A stretch of 64,000 nucleotides of DNA from Macrosoma leucophasiata. Taxonomy: Eukaryota; Arthropoda; Insecta; Lepidoptera; Hedylidae. Location of the stretch: assembly GCA_036365455.1 (NCBI GenBank), contig JAWQUS010000022.1:4340001-4404000 (forward strand), written 5' to 3'. Of the stretch, positions 1 to 9,313 are shown piece after piece; the first letter of the stretch is position 1, and every line of letters starts with the position of its first letter. The notes below the pieces were generated by a model that had not been told where the DNA came from, ran no database searches, and saw nothing but the letters and a program-made list of their open reading frames with translations. The translations under genes were made by a program, and so were the position numbers.

Positions 1-62
1 GAAAATGAAATAAAATAAGAGCACCATATGCCTCTTTCAAGGTTCCGGCCAAAAAAACCTCT
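1..62 (+). repeat. Rep-G repeat, 3' end fragment
   Basis: The stretch reads AATAAGAGCACCATATGCCT followed by TTTCAAGGTTCC. The same sequence closes the Rep-G copies near 15.78 kb and 51.84 kb. The window edge cuts off the rest. It lies in the intron upstream of the first zinc-finger exon. Confidence 0.7.
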
Positions 63-69
63 TTACTTT

Positions 70-200
70 TTATGATGGCAATTACCAACTAGAAGGTAAT
101 TCTACCAGAATTTGGTAATTGGAAAGGCACTAGTAGAATAAGGATTCCCTGTGAGTCGACAAATTTCCAGTGATTAGAATTTATAGTTTTAATAAATTCA
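70..200 (+). repeat. Dispersed repeat fragment (second copy at 8780-8890)
   Basis: Motifs such as TTGGAAAGGCACTAGTAGAA recur almost unchanged at about 8815-8835. It is a non-coding repeat of unknown class in intron DNA. From 200 to 345 I see only AT-rich intron. Confidence 0.5.
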
Positions 201-345
201 TTCAGTGCAGCATTCCACAAATACCTAAAAAAAAGGGCAAAAACAATCACAATTTCTGTTAGTTCCACATAACATACCCAATGTTAGTAATGAAATATAG
301 TTACAATCTAGAAAAACCGACTTTACAAGCAAAACAAAATTTTAT

Positions 346-553
346 GGGTGGTAGAGCTCCAGTGATGGAGCTCGCGGCCGTAGGCACCACCGCATTACCT
401 AGTATACTTGCCGCTAAATGGTAGTGTTGTAATTCCCGGCACAGATCTGCATTTTGATCTCTGGTCTTTGTGTGGGTGTCTATAGGCTGCAGTCATCACT
501 TAACATGAATGTGAACTGCATGATTGTTTGCCACTTTGATTATATAAAAAAAT
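346..553 (+). repeat. SINE-A, internally deleted copy
   Basis: It begins GGTGGTAGAGCTCCAGTGATG and ends with TTGTTTGCCAC followed by a short A-run at about 547-553. The middle, from TTCAGCACTATCG to the vicinity of GTAATTTCC, is shortened. Its A-tail lies only about 18 bp upstream of the first zinc-finger exon. Confidence 0.85.
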
Positions 554-571
554 GATAAATTTTCATTGCAG

Positions 572-701
572 GCACAAATGCGAGGAATGCGGGCGGTTCT
601 TCAAGAAATCCTTCAGTCTGCGCATGCATATGCGCGTCCACCAGACCAGCGATGTACCGTGTCCCTTGTGCGAGGAGAGGTTCGACTCTAAAAATGATAT
701 G
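572..701 (+). CDS. Exon with C2H2 finger 1 and start of finger 2
   Basis: The acceptor TTTCATTGCAG ends at 571 and codons run from 573. Finger 1 has C-x2-C, 12 residues, then H-x3-H (Cys codons at 579 and 588). Finger 2 starts with CPLC and is cut after Asp-Met at 701. The donor is GTTGGT, a weak but valid GT site. Confidence 0.85.
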
Positions 702-3700
702 GTTGGTATTGATTGGTAGAGCTCCAGTGGCAAAACTCGACGGTGTAGGCCATAGCCATAGGCCAGGCGGACTAAGGTCATTGGAGGCCCGGGGCGGCAT
801 TAGGAGGCCCCTAGGCCCCGACCACGGCCCCTAGGCGTATTTCTGACATATAAGTTAAATTATTTATTTATTTATTCTTTATTGCATCAATAAAACATCG
901 GTACAAATGGCGGACTTAACGCTTAAAGCGCTCTCTGCCAGTCAACCATTGGTAGTTAAAAAAAATTGTTGGCGGTGCTTACAAAAAAAATAAACTAATA
1001 AATCGAGATATTCAGTTGGAATGGTACAATTAAATACAAAAATAAATATATTATAGAAACCAAAATAAATATTTAAATTATTTCTATACATATGTAATAC
1101 ACAAATAAATATCATATAAATATATATATACATATGTATACATAATAATATACATAAATAGCCTTATACCTTATACAGATATTAAATTAACACAGTGATA
1201 TAATACATGATAAAAGTAACGATGATGAATTTGCGGATTTGAAGCAAACAATTATGTGTGAGTTAAGAAAAAAGATATTTACCTCGGGGGAAATATCTTT
1301 TCTTTAGCTAATGTGAACTGCAAGCTTGTTTATTTAAATTATTTTGTCCCAGCGCCGCCATATAAAGATCCACGAGCGCAAAGTAGAGTGCGAACTCTGC
1401 ATATCCAAGTTCCACACCAAGCAGCAGCTGCACAGGCACAAGATATTCTCGCACGGTCTTAAGAGCAACAATCCACGGTAAGTGATTTGGTGAAGTTTTA
1501 GAGCTCGAGCTCGAGGGCGTAGGCACCACCGCATTACCTAATATACTTGCCGCTGAATGGTAGTGTTCAGCACTATCGTGTTCCGGTCAGGTGGTAATTG
1601 TACGGCCTTGTAATTTCCGGCACAGAGGCGTAACACCTTAGGCCTCAGGAGTGGTAACTCATCTGCATTTTGACCTTGGTCTTCGTGTGGGTGTCTACAG
1701 GCTGCAGTCATCACCTAACATCAATGTGAACTGCATGCTTGTTTGCCACTTCCATTAGATAAAAAAAAAGGAAGGAGACTTTGGTCTATTTCAGGTCTGT
1801 AGAGCGTTATCTCTTTCGCACCTTACCTATATGACGTTTGTCGACCATTTTGATAAAGTTCGGACCAATACCGAACTATCAGGACTTTGTTCAGCAGTGG
1901 ACGTCTTTGGGCTGAAATGATAAAGATCGTGTTCCAGTTACATCTACGGACCTGTAATTTCCGGCACAAAGGCACAACAACTTAGACGGCAGTGGCAACG
2001 CTTCTACATTGATATCTCTTTCTTTCATGTGGATATTTAGAGGCTACATAATTCACTTACCATCAGTGTGAATTGTATGTTATGAATTACCACCTCATGA
2101 CAGAAATGGCTTAGTTAAATTACGAGAAACCCGGGAGTTATTTGGGGGTAAAGGGTAGGGGGCTTTTACCCCCTTAGTGTTGCAAAACTTGGCAGAGGCG
2201 AAAGTTTTATCGCGGGACGCTCTGCTGTGATGATTTTTACTACCGCCCTATTGGAATGGTTTGACCGCCATAGTTCGGTTGACTGACTGCGCTAGCGCAT
2301 GAATATAACTCCACTAGAGAGCGGTGGGGTCGTCACGTCCCGACTCCTTCAATTTGGAATCATTTAAGTAAATATACGTATCTTTCCGTGCTTCGGAGGG
2401 CACGTTAAGCCGTCGGTCCCGGTTGCTATCGATAATAACAGTCGTTAAACCTTGTCGGAGGCCTTATGGGCGGTTTGAAAACATCCGACGGCGGGTTGGC
2501 CACTAACCCACCCACCTCCACCAATTCGCATTGGAGCAGCGTGGTGGGGTAAGCTCCAGGCCTCCCCCCAAAAAGGGGAGAGACTCGCGCCCAGCAGCGG
2601 AACGTGTAATGAGTTATTATTATTATTACGTATCTAGATCAAATCTCCTAAATATCATGCAATATCTCCAACAGGCGCAAGGAAGATGCCAACCAATCGG
2701 CGGAATCGGCTCCCAGCTTAGACACCATCGAAGACTGCAAAGAAGAAAAACTGAATGAAGTCGAAATAGTTTTAAGAAGACAAGACCTTTGTAATCAGAC
2801 ACAGTGCGCTATCGTCAACAAAATGCACAAAGGGCGATCCATTTCTGACGTTTGCCAATTGTATAACCTAACGCCAGAGGTAGTCAACGAAATATGGGAA
2901 GACAGAGAGAAATTCGCCTTGCCCAAGAAATCTGGACTCCGATCAACGAAATATATGAACAGTGTGCTGGATAATCGGATTCTAACTTGGTTTAATGAGC
3001 AAAGAGCGAACAGTGTCCAAGTTTCGGGCAAAATGCTCCAAGATACGGCTGAAGAGATTGCTAAAGAGTGCGGGTTTGTCGCTTTCAATGGTAGTAAGAA
3101 ATGGTTGGATCGGTTTAAACAGAGGTATAATATCACGTTTAAAGGCACACCAAAACGGGATTATCATGCCGTTGGTGAGTCTAAATGGAAATCCCAATTC
3201 TTCAAAGAGCAATGGAGTGATGTACGTCTGGGCATACCTGATGAAGATATATATACTGCGGACGAAGTTGGACTATTCTACAATTCCTCAAACGGCCGGG
3301 TGAAGAAACTGGGCGGTAAGAAATATATCCAAGGCCAAACCAAAGATAGACTGTCTATATTTCTATGCACAAACGTCACTGGATCGGATAAAAAACAATT
3401 ACTAGTCTGTGGCACCGAAGATCCGTTGATACATTCACATAGGGACCCAAATACGTTGCCAGTCACGTATATCAGACAAAGCCAAGCGCATTTCACGACG
3501 CAGATATTTGAAGAGTACGTCAAATACTGGAACAGACAACTTAAGATTGTCAATAGAAAAGCTATATTGGTTTTGGATCGGGCAACGATCCATACAAAAC
3601 TACAAATGTCCCATTTAAAATTGGTCTTTGTACCGTGGAAGGCTTCGTCTGGGTTGATCCCCATTAAAAATGGCGTCTACACAAAATTCCGCGACGAATT

Positions 3701-4283
3701 TCGACGTTTAGTTCTAATAGAGAAAGCTGTTATGGCTTTGCAAGGAATTATGCGGGATTTAACGTGTTTGGAGGCATTGAATATGCTTGAAAAAGCTTGG
3801 GAGAGGCTATCTCCTGAAGTGATATTCAACAGCTTCGAATCAACAGGTTACGATGTCCAAAAATGTGAATTGGTGCCTCCGAGAGACAGGCCAAAGGTGA
3901 ATGACAATGACGAGGAAATTATATGCGATTTGCTTCAAGATCACAATATTGATACTTATTATACTGATCTTGCACAATTAGACCAATATTTGACGGTAGA
4001 TGAAGAATTAGTGAACGGACAAGGAACTAACTGCTCTGTGTTCGGTGGGAACCATAAAGTTGACAAAAGAACGAATGCCGAAAAAGAGAAGGACGGTATT
4101 ATGCCGTTGGGTACGGAGAGACAAGAAACTTTGAACACTGAAGTGATAATGCGTAGAATAAATGCATTTGAAGATTTAGAAATTGTGAGAAATTATTTGC
4201 TAAGTGATAACACTTCATATGAGACATTCTGTTCTTTCATGAATATCGAAAGTTTTTTAATGAGGCGTTCGTTTGATTCGTAG
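572..4283 (+). CDS. Zinc-finger / pogo-transposase chimeric gene (3' three exons)
   Basis: Likely a nuclear DNA-binding protein formed by fusing a C2H2 zinc-finger gene to a pogo/Tigger-family transposase. Three exons join in a single open frame: 572-701, 1353-1477 and 2675-4283. The splice phases match (phase 0 at 701/1353; CG plus G at 1477/2675), and the joined frame gives about 620 C-terminal residues with no internal stop. Order of domains: three C2H2 fingers, an acidic linker, a CENP-B/pogo-like N-terminal HTH, an HTH_CENPB domain, then a DDE_1 domain and a Tigger-like acidic tail. The first codon is split (its last base is 572), so 5' exons and the start lie upstream of the window. In the DDE domain the third Asp is Lys, which suggests loss of transposase catalysis. 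The alternative is a transposon landing near an unrelated zinc-finger gene, but the matched splice phases argue against this. Confidence 0.82.
712..838 (+). repeat. SINE-A 5' fragment followed by a GGAGGCCC-rich repeat
   Basis: GGTAGAGCTCCAGTGGCAAA starts about 10 bp after the donor at 702. From about 767 it changes to a GGCGGACTAAGGTCATTGGA repeat also seen near 7973 and, diverged, near 31790. From 839 to 861 nothing is recognisable. Confidence 0.65.
862..1130 (-). repeat. LINE-CR 3' UTR fragment
   Basis: On the minus strand this reads GGCAGAGAGCGCTTTAAGCG, then TTAAGTCCGCCATTTGTACC, ending in AATAAA-type repeats. It matches the 3' end of the CR1-like element at 30340-30425. A further fragment is at about 49.66 kb. 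Confidence 0.75.
1309..1344 (+). repeat. SINE-A 3' end remnant
   Basis: AATGTGAACTGCAAGCTTGT corresponds to the SINE-A terminus. It ends just before the polypyrimidine tract and acceptor at 1352. From 1131 to 1308 the intron is AT-rich with TATATA runs and no recognised unit. Confidence 0.6.
1353..1477 (+). CDS. Exon with end of finger 2 and C2H2 finger 3
   Basis: The acceptor TTTTGTCCCAG is at 1342-1352. The first codons are Arg-Arg-His and complete finger 2 as H-x3-H with exactly 12 residues after CPLC. Finger 3 is CELC, 12 residues, then H-x4-H. The donor GTAAGT starts at 1478 and leaves a 2-nt phase. Confidence 0.87.
1494..1770 (+). repeat. SINE-A copy
   Basis: The copy runs from TTTTAGAGCTCGAGCTCG to CCACTTCCATTAGAT plus an A9 tail. 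It begins about 17 bp after the donor of the preceding exon. Confidence 0.88.
1780..1912 (+). repeat. MITE-R fragment
   Basis: It contains GGTCTGTAGAGCGTTATCTC and GACGTTTGTCGACCATTTTG, shared with the copies near 19.05 kb and 60.4 kb. The right terminus is lost. Confidence 0.6.
1925..2095 (+). repeat. Diverged SINE-A fragment
   Basis: CCTGTAATTTCCGGCACAAA and TTACCATCAGTGTGAATTGT match the SINE-A 3' half with many substitutions, so this is an old copy. The intron from 2100 to 2383 holds a stretch with TACCCCC/GGGGGTA inverted runs and no recognised family. Confidence 0.6.
2384..2630 (+). repeat. SINE-C, 5'-truncated copy
   Basis: It starts within the family at TTCCGTGCTTCGGAGGGCAC and ends ACGTGTAATGAG followed by (TTA)n. 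It sits about 45 bp upstream of the acceptor of the transposase exon. Confidence 0.85.
2675..4283 (+). CDS. Terminal exon: pogo/Tigger-type HTH_CENPB and DDE_1 domains
   Basis: The acceptor CTCCAACAG ends at 2674. There are 49 codons before Met at 2823, then 486 more and a TAG stop at 4281-4283. Numbering from that Met: HTH_CENPB at about 45-108 (VSGKMLQDTA, FNGSKKWLDRFKQRYNI), DDE_1 at about 125-300. The first Asp is D147 (TADEVGLFYN, codon 3261-3263). The second is D252 (LVLDRATIH, codon 3576-3578), where the usual Asn after it is Arg. At the third acidic site the family has a pattern like QPMDQG, but here it is IPIKNG, so Lys282 replaces Asp (codon 3666-3668). A psq/pogo-like HTH precedes it around residues 1-35. 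One uninterrupted exon of about 535 codons suggests selection or recent capture. AATAAA occurs at about 4779. Confidence 0.88.
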
Positions 4284-4476
4284 GTCGATGAAAAACTATT
4301 AGAAAAACATTCTATCATAGTGAAATTGTTCAAAATTCCGTGATTTGTGGAATGAGCTTGGCAAAATGTTTTAGATGAAAATAACTCGCGCAACTTGCGT
4401 TAAACCATCCAAGGGTACTTATTACCAAAAAAATTATTGAGTGTTTGAAGTGATAGCGAACTTGACTTATCATAAC

Positions 4477-5395
4477 CAGGGTGTCCACATTCTGGAAAGT
4501 CAGGGAAAGTCAGGGAAGCTCAAGGTGGTCGGGGAAAGTCAGTGAAATCGAAGAGCTAACTGGAAAGTCAGGGAAAATTGAGATTTGTTAACATTTTTTC
4601 CCAGCGATTTTAAAATAAGGGAACTAATTTTATACTCTGGTCTAGTCTAATGCTTAATTCAGACCATAGTAGCATATTTTTCAAGTTTAGAGTAATCTGT
4701 TACGATTTTTTCATCATAATTAGTCATACTTTTACAGTGTTAAAATGAGTGCTTAATAGTGTATAGTACTATAGGTATCTAATAAAATGTGGCTAGAGCC
4801 CAAAATTTGTTAAGAATTTTATCAATGGCTAAGTGATAACGGAAATAGATGATCCAAGATTAGCATATTGTAAAGTATGCTGCAAGTCCTTCAAACTCAG
4901 TACATCTCATTTTTTCAAAGCTTATATAGCAATTTTTTAAAGTTAGGCAGAGGCGGCTCTTGACGTTTTTTAGTGGAGGTTCAAAAAAAAAAACATAATC
5001 TACTTCTTTTCTCATTTCATTTTTAATATTTATTTAAAAGAAAAACTGCAAAATATTGACGAATCCGATACTTTTGTTTGTATACATAAAAGGGCAAAAG
5101 CAACGCAGCGTATTATTCCCGCGCACTAGCGGGCTCCGCGGTTCGGCAATGTCACGTGATCACGTGAAGCACGGAAAACGCGTTTTTTAATTTGTCACCC
5201 ATCACACACCCGACCGCGCCCGTATCGGTTAACCGAGTAGATCGCTTACGATCTACACCATCTGCGGGGCCATGCGCGATATGAATAATACACACTTGCC
5301 TACTAAATAAATAAATTTTGATCAGTGGAAATTAAAATAAATGTCAGGCAGGGAAGTCAGGGATTTTTTTTTGAACATCAGCTGTGGACACCCTG
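4477..5395 (+). mobile_element. Non-autonomous hAT-like transposon with BED-finger relic
   Basis: Inverted ends CAGGGTGTCCACA and TGTGGACACCCTG are flanked by a 5-bp duplication ATAAC (4472-4476 and 5396-5400). Subterminal DNA is rich in GGAAAGTCAGGG repeats. Around 4820-4920 a broken frame reads like a BED zinc finger (DDPRLAYCKVCCKSFKLS), typical of hAT transposases, with an in-frame stop upstream. About 919 bp long, so only a relic of coding capacity. 5-bp duplications are unusual for hAT elements, so the class is a best guess. Confidence 0.7.
5169..5280 (-). repeat. SINE-C 5' fragment nested in the hAT-like element
   Basis: GTAGATCGTAAGCGATCTAC and the GACCGCGCCCGTATCGGTTA section are shared with the other SINE-C copies. 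Only the 5' third remains. Confidence 0.7.
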
Positions 5396-5464
5396 ATAAC
5401 TTTATAGTTTTTTTTAGAGACACTCGACAGACAAGGTATCTCCCATATGAGTCCGATATCTTAT

Positions 5465-5600
5465 GGTGAGATTCACAGACCGCACTACGACTTTACTTTG
5501 AGCAAAGTATGCTTAGAACTGTCAGTACAGTATGGGATTTGACAGTTCGAAGCGTACTTTGCTTGAAAGTAAAGTCATAGTGCGGTCTGTGAATCTCGCC
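5465..5600. mobile_element. 136-bp MITE with about 60-bp inverted arms
   Basis: The left arm GGTGAGATTCACAGACCGCA is mirrored by TGCGGTCTGTGAATCTCGCC. The arms meet around TCAGTACAGTATGGGATTTG. It is nearly a complete hairpin. The target duplication is unclear. From 5601 to 6190 I see AT-rich spacer only. Confidence 0.75.
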
Positions 5601-6224
5601 CTTAAACTGACGCGCTCGAGTAAAGTCAAAAATTGAATCCTAAACTCTGCTGGGTATCACTTTTAACTTGAATACATTTTTCATAATAATTATTGTGATA
5701 GTGCAATTTTTTTGTCATTAATCAAAAAGTTGTAATTCTTGAAAAAGGTTTCATTCGTGAGTCATTTGATCTCCAATAAGGACTTGTTTTTTGGGTCGCT
5801 CAAGCCATTACTTCGCCTTATGTTTATTTAAAAAAGATGTTTATCGCCGAGATGTAATTATGCACGGAAATTGTTAATATTCACGCCTTGTTCTGTAAAA
5901 TTCATTTTTGAAATAAGTCGACTATAATATAAAATTTTGGCAATACGGCCAAATTAGGTATATATTTAGTAAGATTTTTACATTATACTTATTATTTTTA
6001 AATATTCTTTTAATGTTAAGAGCAAATGTAGTAATATTTAAAATATATTATGGATTTAAGCTTATTACTCAATTTTATTTTCCACATCCTTATCGATAAA
6101 TTTTCTTTTAGTAGACTGCAGATTTTTATAATTAACGGGTGCTGTTGGTGGGGACTGGTCTGTTCTGGTTTGCAGGGGCTACATCACATTTAGTAGATAG
6201 CAGTTTATTTGCATCTATGCTATG

Positions 6225-6613
6225 GACGTTGACATTATTTGATTTTTCACGATAATCTGTACTAGATTTAAGCTCTCATTTAAAAGAGCTCTTACTGAGT
6301 TTGTTGGGTAGCGGAGTTCTTCTCAGTAGTGACTGCACTTGGAACTCTGCTAAGTGAATAACATTGATCTTGACGAATAAGTTTTTCTTTTTCTTCATTT
6401 ATTATCATTGAAGGAATTGAAAAGTTTTATGATTATTATGTTTTAACCAAATAGTTTAAATTTTAATTTTTAATTTACTATTAATATATGATTTTGCTTT
6501 TACTATATGTAATGGTTATTCGCTCTAGGTAGTTTATGATTTATTGACGTTTTGAAAGTATCTGTAAAGATCTATTCGAAATAAAAATATTTTCTATTCT
6601 ATTCTATTCTATT
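6225..6613 (+). repeat. LINE-E 3' UTR fragment with (TTCTA)n end
   Basis: GAGTTCTTCTCAGTAGTGAC and the following TGCACTTGGAACTCTGCTAA match the minus-strand copy at 26560-26620. The 3' end is AAATATTTTCTATTC plus TATTC pentamers to about 6613. From 6614 to 7265 no gene is evident; it includes ordinary unique-looking DNA. Confidence 0.65.
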
Positions 6614-7268
6614 ATGTGATAATGTCTTATAAATCGTTGATGGAGGGCTGTACGCATGAAGAAGTGTCACGTTCCGCCCGAGACGAGCATGCAAGCGAGT
6701 GGGAAACAAGCAATTGAGAGGCACCATCGGCCTAAACGTTCGGCTTATGACGCATGTTTTCTTACGACGTTATCACCTAAAATTGTCGTCCGTTAACCGA
6801 ATTAACAGTTATCGGGTTATCTTGGGACGCCGATGTTGCTAGTGAACTGCATAGATTGCGGTTCAATAAGGAAAGTGAGTGCTAAGTGTGTATCACTAAG
6901 GTTGAATATAGCTCGTAAGGGCTGCAATCAGGGTTACCAACTTCTCCAGCCGCCATAACCGGATATCTTTATGATCATACTTGGTCAAATTCTAAGAAAA
7001 AACTTTTTTCTTTGAGGTTGATTTGTTCTCCAGGTTTTGGATTATTAGGTACTTTGTACAGTGGCAACATGTATAAATATTTTTCCTAATCTACCCTCTC
7101 TTTTGGAACTTTAAAAAAGTAGTTTACTGTCAACAAACCCCTTAAGATGATCGTGTGTGATCGAAACCGGTTGGGTAAAAATCGGACAAATTGAATCCAG
7201 TCGGAAGTAAGTGACCTGACCCCTACAATGCCTTCTAAAACCCAACAGTCCGGAACCCTGCAATCTCA

Positions 7269-7445
7269 ATGGCTCGCACGGGCGCCCGAACGGACATGAC
7301 AAGAACGTTCAGGCATGCCACAAGGTCGTGTGGTATGGCGCGTGTGGCATGCCACAAGATCGTGTGGCATGACACAAATCGTGCGGTATGCCGCGGCATG
7401 ATTCGGTATGACGAAGCGTGCCGTCTCGTGACACGTCAATGGGTG
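7269..7445 (+). repeat. Degenerate short repeats of GTGTGGCATGCCACAAG type
   Basis: Units such as CATGCCACAAGGTCGTGTGG and CGTGTGGCATGCCACAAGAT recur in both orientations with drift. Open frames on both strands follow from the repeat and are not genes. Confidence 0.5.
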
Positions 7446-7459
7446 CCATGAGTAGGGAT

Positions 7460-7575
7460 GGACATTGAAAAAATACACCGATGTTTTTTTAGATGCAATT
7501 CATCGCAAAGTTCCATCGATGTAATATCGATATTTCAGAAAATACATCGATGTTTTTCATACATCGATTTTTTAT
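7460..7575. repeat. CATCGATG-rich interspersed repeat
   Basis: ACACCGATG, CCATCGATG, ATATCGATATTTC and ACATCGATTTT occur within 110 bp, and a similar stretch is at about 62.26 kb. From 7576 to 7965 the DNA is AT-rich with nothing identified. Confidence 0.4.
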
Positions 7576-7965
7576 TTTTATTATGATATACTTAATATAG
7601 GTACGTAATTTCAAAATAAAAAAAACAGGCACTTTATTAAATAAAAAAAGGATTTATTACACTAAGGTCCTATAAGTCCATGAGGAAAAGAGAATCTCAA
7701 TCTTGCCTGCAGTGTCGATGTATTGTGATGTGAAATAAAACAATAAATCTATGGTTTTAACTAATTAATATAATTTACATTTATTTACATAAAAAAACTT
7801 TGAATTACAATAAAACTAAAATAGAAAATAACCAGCATATTATTATATACAACAACAGAGCCCCACTGTATGAGAGTAACATTTCTATACACACTATTAT
7901 TCGTTGGCAAAACAGCGTTGAACTAAGTTCAATTTGAAAAATATAACAAATCAGTTAACTATTGA

Positions 7966-8145
7966 TTAGTGGCGGACTAAGGTCATCAGAGGCCCAGGGC
8001 CAGCGGTGTAGCTAACATGTGGCACGTGGGACGGATGAGTAAAGAAAATCCCCAATTGGATGGGCCGAGGGCGGCATTACGACCATTGACCGACCGATTA
8101 AGTCGGCTTTGGAGCCCCCCCCTCCTCCCCCTTAGTCCGCCACTG
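7966..8145 (+). repeat. GGCGGACTAAGG repeat, GC-rich
   Basis: GGCGGACTAAGGTCATCAGA starts it, and TTAGTCCGCCACTG ends it in the opposite sense, so the termini are inverted. Related fragments lie at about 767-838 and 31780-31815. Confidence 0.5.
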
Positions 8146-8273
8146 CTATTATTTGCATCTGGGTTTGAAATGTTCGTGGTGATAACTATTATTGATCTTA
8201 ATAGTAAAAAATGTATTTTATCGTGTATCTGAATCAGTGCGTTTCACATTTGGTGCCTATCCTTTAATTCTAC

Positions 8274-8526
8274 TGGTGGTAGAGCTCCAGTGACGGAGCA
8301 CTACCAAATATACTTGTTGCTAACTGATAGTGTTCAGCACTATCATGTTCCGGTCAGCTGGTAATGTATGGCCCTGTAATTTCCGGCACAGAGGCATATT
8401 AGGCCTCAGGAGTGGTAACGCATCTGCATTTTGACCTTGGTCTTTTGGTAGGTGTCTATAGGCTGCAGTCATCACTTACCATCAATGTGAACTGCATGCT
8501 TGTTCACCACTTCCATTACATAAAAA
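8274..8526 (+). repeat. SINE-A copy
   Basis: TACTGGTGGTAGAGCTCCAG through TTCCATTACATAAAAAAA. A short deletion follows the first GACGGAGC. Confidence 0.9.
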
Positions 8527-8673
8527 AATAAAGGATTTTCCAGAAAGCAAAAATTGCTTTTCATTTAAAAAAATGTTTGTACAATTCTTGCTTTATTCAT
8601 TACCAAATTTAGAATGTTGGAATCAACGACTATCACCATTTTTTTTTTTTTAATCGCAACTACCAACTATATG

Positions 8674-8779
8674 ACGGTGGACGAGGCACGAGAGGTTTGT
8701 CAGAACCGGGATATCTGGCGCTCAACACTCTCTGCCTACCCCGTTAGGGACCTGGCGTGAAGATACATACATACATACA
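8674..8779 (+). repeat. LINE-R (RTE-like) 3' end with 13-bp target duplication
   Basis: ACGAGGCACGAGAGGTTTGT through CTGGCGTGAAG and an (ATAC)n tail. It is flanked by TACCAACTATATG at 8661-8673 and 8780-8792, so it is a bona fide 5'-truncated retroinsertion into the repeat also seen at 70-200. The longer copy near 46 kb shows that it is the 3' end of a LINE. Confidence 0.85.
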
Positions 8780-9182
8780 TACCAACTATATGGTAATTCT
8801 GCCAGAATCTGGTGATTGGAAAGGCACTAGTAGAATAAAAATGTCCGGTGAGTCAATAAATTTACAGTAATTTAGAATTTGAACAGTGATAAATTTACAT
8901 AATATATATACAAAGGGGGAGTTGACCAACATTAACAGAGAATTTAGATTAGTAGGACGAGGGACTTTCGGAGGGAGGAGGGAGTATAGGGAAACTTGGT
9001 TTAAAGAAAATGTGATCCGGGGTGCCTTCGTTTAATCCACACTCGCAAATGGAACTATCCCTGATCTTCAATTTGTGTAAGAAGACTGGTGAGCATACGT
9101 GAGACTATCAACATGTTTTGTAAAGTAATAATAAATAAACTGCGCATAGAATAAAATTCATTCAGCCTAACTATTAAAATTA

Positions 9183-9313
9183 CTAGTTTTTCTGCAATGA
9201 TGGAGATACATTTTTGCCGAGAACATTTTCTTGGTATTTTAATTTCTGAACATTTGTGGGGTCTTTAAGTAAATCCTCTTCTAGTCTCTCAAGTCTTTGA
9301 TCTTGTACTGGCT
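9183..9313 (-). CDS. SMIM12: SMIM12 terminal exon
   Basis: On the minus strand the acceptor is a long T tract plus CAG (to 9314). The exon reads AG CCA GTA and ends AAA AAC TAG. 131 nt encode 42 residues plus two bases of the split codon. It matches the C-terminal half of SMIM12. Confidence 0.93.

Noticed and set aside
346..553. SINE-A as an intron-generating introner
   Set aside because: Most copies are intergenic or deep in introns with poly(A) tails, and none coincides exactly with splice sites. Kept only as a low-weight observation.
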